This document shows, piece after piece, positions 60,877 to 64,000 of a stretch of DNA of 64,000 bases (position 1 is the first letter of the stretch; every line of letters begins with the position of its first letter). The notes under the pieces were generated by a model that was not told the origin of the DNA, did no database searches, and saw nothing but the letters and a program-made list of their open reading frames with translations. Both the position numbers and the translations under genes were made by a program. Source of the stretch: SCTM01 sp965279655 (GTDB lineage Bacteria > Pseudomonadota > Alphaproteobacteria > Rhodospirillales > Rhodospirillaceae). The stretch is from contig OZ257255.1 in the NCBI GenBank assembly GCA_965279655.1, positions 1,736,001-1,800,000 of the forward strand. Direction: 5' to 3'.

Positions 60877-62502
60877 CTATGGCGCCTTACGTGACAGATA
60901 GTCCGACCATTGCGCCGGCGTATCTAGATCCGTGAGCACGCCAGTGTCCCCAAATTCGACCTCGTAAACAAGAGACTCGTTGGCGCCGATCAGGTGGCGC
61001 GCGCCCACGTCGCCGGCCACCTGGCGCATGTCGTCGAACAGCAATCTCGACCAGAGCGTGGGATTCCCGCGCTTGCCCTCATGGGTGGGGACGCCGATGC
61101 ATCTTCCGTTCGGCGGATCGAATCCGGCGACCAGGGCATCGAGGTGCGTGGCGGAGACCGCCGGCATATCGCCCAGGCAGACCAAGGCGCCGTCCGCGTC
61201 CGCCGGGACCGCGTCCAGCCCGGCCTTGAGGGATGTGGACAGGCCCTCCGCATAGCGTGGGTTATCCACGAAGGTGACGGGAAGGCCGTCGAGCAGCGCG
61301 TGGATCTTCGCGGCCTCATGGCCGGTGACGACGATGACGGGACGCGCGGCGGCGGCGAGTACAGTCTCGACCGATCGGCGGATGAGCGCGGTGCCGTCGA
61401 GCGCGCGGGTGAGTTTGTTATCACCGCCCATGCGGCGGGACTGGCCCGCGGCGAGCACAATGGCGGCGACGTTCGGCTTGGTGGGCGGAAACGGTTTGAC
61501 GGCGCTCTCGCGGGGAAGCGGACGGGCGGGCGTGTCGACCAGAAGACCGCCGACGCCCATGGCCATGATGTCTTCGCGGCGCACGGTGATGCCCGCGGCG
61601 AGACGCTGCAACACCCAATCGAAGCCGTTGAGCTTGGGGGAGCGCGCGCAGCCGGGAAGGACGAGCACGGGCGTGTCGCCGATGTGCGCGAGCACGAGCA
61701 GATTGCCGGGATCCACCGGCATGCCGAAGTGATCGATGGTGCCGCCGGCGGCGACGACACCGGCGGGCACGTTGTCGTGGCGGTCCACCGTCGCGGAGGC
61801 GGCGGCGATGAGGATGATGTCGGCTTTCGCGGCGAGCGCCTGTTTGATTTGATCCGCCACTGCGGCGGCGGTGTGATCGCAGCGCGTTGGGGAGGAGAGC
61901 GTGCCACCGCAAGCGCCAACGCGCTGGGCGGTGAGCTCTTCCGTGCTCGCGATCACCGACGGCTTCACGGTGGGGAGCACGGTGCTGATGAGGGCGAATC
62001 GGCGCGGATGGAACGCCTTCACGCCGAGCGCCGGCGTGCCGAGCGCGCCTTCCACCAGGGTCAGCACCTGCGTTGAGACGGCGAAGGGGATGATCTTCAC
62101 GGTCGCGACGATCTGGCCTTTGCGCACGGCGGCCTTGTCCGGCAGCGTGGCGATGGTGACGGACTCGTCCGCGAGATTGGCGGCGGCGATGGCGGACGCA
62201 TCCACCAGGACGACACCGTCGGCATCGGCCTCCACGTTGCAGCGGCCCGTGCGGGCGGCGCTGAGGCGCAGGTGGGGCCCAATGAGGCGCGATGCGATGC
62301 GATGGGCGGCGGCGTCTTCTGTGACGTCGGAAGGATCGAGCTTCGCGCCGGTGATGTCGGACACGCCGGCCTCCTGGAACAGCGCGAGATCCGCCGCCGT
62401 GAGCACGTGACCTTTCTTCAGCGTCGTCTTGCCGTGGCGAAACGTGTGCGCGAGGAGGACGCCTTCGGCCTGCGCGAGCGGGAACGCGCCGAACTTCATC
62501 AC
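60877..62502 (-). CDS. Molybdopterin-binding/NTP-transferase fusion (molybdenum cofactor cytidylyltransferase type)
   Basis: 541 residues in two parts. Residues ~1-330 are a MoeA/MogA-type molybdopterin-binding region (PAGVVAAGGTIDHFGMPVDPGN, VLVLPGCARSPKLNGFDWVLQRLAAG). Residues ~340-541 are a MobA-like nucleotidyltransferase with AIVLAAGQSRRMGGDNK and CLGDMPAV. It should add CMP to molybdopterin for enzymes of the xanthine dehydrogenase family. It overlaps the XdhC-type gene by ATGA and lies in the cofactor maturation group. Confidence 0.9.
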   Translation of the reverse strand: MMKFGAFPLAQAEGVLLAHTFRHGKTTLKKGHVLTAADLALFQEAGVSDITGAKLDPSDVTEDAAAHRIASRLIGPHLRLSAARTGRCNVEADADGVVLVDASAIAAANLADESVTIATLPDKAAVRKGQIVATVKIIPFAVSTQVLTLVEGALGTPALGVKAFHPRRFALISTVLPTVKPSVIASTEELTAQRVGACGGTLSSPTRCDHTAAAVADQIKQALAAKADIILIAAASATVDRHDNVPAGVVAAGGTIDHFGMPVDPGNLLVLAHIGDTPVLVLPGCARSPKLNGFDWVLQRLAAGITVRREDIMAMGVGGLLVDTPARPLPRESAVKPFPPTKPNVAAIVLAAGQSRRMGGDNKLTRALDGTALIRRSVETVLAAAARPVIVVTGHEAAKIHALLDGLPVTFVDNPRYAEGLSTSLKAGLDAVPADADGALVCLGDMPAVSATHLDALVAGFDPPNGRCIGVPTHEGKRGNPTLWSRLLFDDMRQVAGDVGARHLIGANESLVYEVEFGDTGVLTDLDTPAQWSDYLSRKAP

Positions 62503-63191
62503 GCGGGCTCCGCGCGGAGCGTGGCGACGACTTGGGCGAGAATGCTGACGGCGATCTCGGCGGGTGTCACTGCGTCGATGTCGAGGCCGACGGGACCGTG
62601 GATGCGAGCGAGATCGGTTTCGGAGAAGCCGTCGCCGGCGAGGCGCTGAAGGCGTTTCGCGTGGGTCTTCTTGCTGCCCAGCGCGCCGATGTAGAACGCC
62701 GGCGACTTCAGCGCGGCGGCGAGCGCGGGATCGTCAAGCTTGGGATCGTGCGTGAGCGTCACCACGGCGGTGCGGATGTCGGGTGCGACCTGCGGCATGG
62801 CTTCGTCGGGCCAGGCGACGATGGCGTCGATGTCGACAAGCTGGCCGGAGCGCACGAAGGCCTCGCGCGGGTCGATGACCGTCACCGCGAATCCGGCGAG
62901 GGTCGCCATGGGGGCCAGCGCTTGCGCGATGTGCACCGCGCCGACAATGATCATGCGCGGCGGCGGGGTGTAGACGCGCACGAAAATCTGCGTGTCGGGG
63001 ATGACGCCAGAGCGGTCGGTGGCGATGCGGCGGCGGACTTCAGAGAGGTGCTCGGTGGTGAGAAAGTCGTCGCCGCTGACGGCGGCGCCGCTGACCAGCG
63101 CTTGGGCGTCGCTCGCCATGTCGGTGACGGTCGCGCAGGGGCGCTTGCCCGCGAGGTCCCGGCGCAGGTCGTGGAGCAGCGCCGATTTCAT
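62499..63191 (-). CDS. XdhC family protein, Rossmann-type C-terminal part
   Basis: 230 residues. The nucleotide-binding fold is clear from RMIIVGAVHIAQALAPMATLAGFAVTVIDPRE and AFYIGALGSKKTHAKRLQRL; ARIHGPVGLDIDAVTPAEIAVSILA ends it. XdhC proteins bind molybdenum cofactor and insert the sulfurated form into xanthine-dehydrogenase-family enzymes. Here the protein is split into two genes, this one and the 107-residue gene upstream, overlapping by ATGA. Confidence 0.9.
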   Translation of the reverse strand: MKSALLHDLRRDLAGKRPCATVTDMASDAQALVSGAAVSGDDFLTTEHLSEVRRRIATDRSGVIPDTQIFVRVYTPPPRMIIVGAVHIAQALAPMATLAGFAVTVIDPREAFVRSGQLVDIDAIVAWPDEAMPQVAPDIRTAVVTLTHDPKLDDPALAAALKSPAFYIGALGSKKTHAKRLQRLAGDGFSETDLARIHGPVGLDIDAVTPAEIAVSILAQVVATLRAEPA

Positions 63192-63511
63192 TGGGTCACC
63201 GGTTCCACGAGAACCTGAATGCGTCCGCCGCAGGCGAGGCCGACTTCCCAGGCCATTTCGTTGGTCACGCCGAAGTCGAGCAGTTTGGACTTGCCGGTCG
63301 CGATGGCTTCTTGGGCCGCGGCCACCACCGCGCCTTCGATGCAGCCGCCGGAAACGGAGCCGGTGAAATCGCCGGTGTCGGCCACGGCCAGATGACTGCC
63401 GACGGGGCGCGGGCTCGAGCCCCAGGTGGAGACGACGGTGGCGAGCGCGACCCTGCGGCCGTCGGCCTGCCAGCGTTCGATTTGCGCGAGGGGATCGGGG
63501 GCGATGGCCAT
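63188..63511 (-). CDS. XdhC family protein, N-terminal domain alone
   Basis: 107 residues from the ATG at 63511. ALATVVSTWGSSPRPVGSHLAV, SVSGGCIEGAVV and VGLACGGRIQVLVEP are the XdhC/CoxI N-terminal domain. In many bacteria it is fused to the Rossmann part; here it is a separate gene overlapping that part by 4 bp. A longer frame to 63865 overlaps the VWA gene and is rejected. Confidence 0.9.
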   Translation of the reverse strand: MAIAPDPLAQIERWQADGRRVALATVVSTWGSSPRPVGSHLAVADTGDFTGSVSGGCIEGAVVAAAQEAIATGKSKLLDFGVTNEMAWEVGLACGGRIQVLVEPVTQ

Positions 63512-63519
63512 TGTGCTTC

Positions 63520-64000
63520 TCACGCGGCGCGGAGGACGCGGTTGGGTGTCACGTTCAATGCCGCGACCAGTTGGGTCAAGCTGTCGACGGAGTGGACGGG
63601 ACGGAAGTCGTCCACATGGGGCAGCATGGCGCGGATGCCTGCCGATTTGGGCTCGAAGGCGTCGAAACGCAACAGGGGATTGAGCCAGATCAGGCGGCGG
63701 CAGGAGCGGTGGAGACGTTCCATCTCCTCCGGCAATCCGGCGCCGCCGTCGCGATCCAGGCCGTCGGTGATTAGCAATACCGTTGCCCCCTGCCCCAGCA
63801 CCCGGCGCGACCAGAACCGGTTGAAGGTGTGCAGCACCTGGCCGATGCGCGTGCCGCCGGACCAATCCTCCGCCGCGCGGGAGACGCGGGCGAGGGCTTC
63901 GTCCGGATCGCGCTGCGCCATCTCGCGGGTGACGTTGGTCAGGCGCGTGCCGAACAGGAAGGTGTGCACGCGGTCGCGGTCGTTGGTGATGGCGTGCAGG
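63520..64000 (-). CDS. CoxE-like VWA domain protein (5' part outside window)
   Basis: The C-terminal 160 residues are visible and the frame stays open to the window edge (LHAITNDRDRVHTFLFGTRLTNVTR). LLITDGLDRD and FDAFEPKSAGIRAMLPHVDDFRPVHS match CoxE, a VWA-domain protein that works with the MoxR-type ATPase CoxD to mature the Mo-Cu or Mo site of CO-dehydrogenase-type enzymes. Structural cox or xdh genes would be expected beyond 64000. Confidence 0.88.
   Translation of the reverse strand, partial: LHAITNDRDRVHTFLFGTRLTNVTREMAQRDPDEALARVSRAAEDWSGGTRIGQVLHTFNRFWSRRVLGQGATVLLITDGLDRDGGAGLPEEMERLHRSCRRLIWLNPLLRFDAFEPKSAGIRAMLPHVDDFRPVHSVDSLTQLVAALNVTPNRVLRAA

Overview
The window comes from a high-GC alphaproteobacterium. 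The evidence is gatCAB with ATGA/TAATG overlaps, DivK, an RpoH-type sigma factor carrying the RpoH box, a CarD regulator, EgtB/EgtD, an adrenodoxin-type ferredoxin, TrxR-like ferredoxin-NADP reductase, and xanthine/CO-dehydrogenase maturation genes. I cannot place it to genus from sequence alone.

Positions 1-28.3 kb are an accessory catabolic region. It has a truncated carboxylesterase, two acyl-CoA dehydrogenases (one of the methylsuccinyl-CoA dehydrogenase type), a GST, an acyl-CoA ligase, an exported esterase and a TonB-dependent receptor, all on the minus strand. Next come a Tat-exported ThDP enzyme with a cytochrome c (plus strand) and, facing them, a long minus-strand run: SDR, ketosynthase-like/OB-fold protein, thiolase, acyl-CoA ligase, two MaoC proteins, a collapsed SDR remnant, two DUF2889 proteins, a tannase-family esterase and a quinohemoprotein alcohol dehydrogenase. 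A divergent LysR gene, an MFS transporter, a crotonase and a nitroreductase close the block. My reading is that an ester-containing, probably bulky substrate is bound by the outer-membrane receptor, hydrolysed and oxidised in the periplasm, then activated with CoA and degraded by beta-oxidation-like steps. The substrate is unknown.

28.5-31.3 kb is a transition zone: YkgJ-type cysteine cluster protein, a small zinc-ribbon-like protein, CarD with a structured leader, a membrane pentapeptide-like protein, and tRNA-Ser(GCT) whose 3' end faces the accessory block.

31.4-64 kb is mostly core genome: GST, gatB-gatA-gatC, ruvX, LysR, a GFA-family protein, pyrB-pyrC'-plsY-dprA, topA, rnr-S41 protease, rpmG, VOC and GNAT proteins, divK, purU, rpoH, egtB-egtD, a frameshifted GIY-YIG gene, RidA, prfC, ferredoxin, ferredoxin reductase, a molybdenum-cofactor NTP-transferase fusion, split XdhC genes and a coxE-like gene cut by the window end. 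Palindromic repeats cluster in the intergenic DNA from 55.3 to 59.7 kb.

The least expected observations are the exported ThDP enzyme/cytochrome pair, an SDR gene reduced in frame to its two ends, a dihydroorotase-like protein without its HxH metal motif, a ketosynthase-like protein with Gln at the nucleophile position, and a tannase-family enzyme lacking both cysteines of the usual CS-HC pair.
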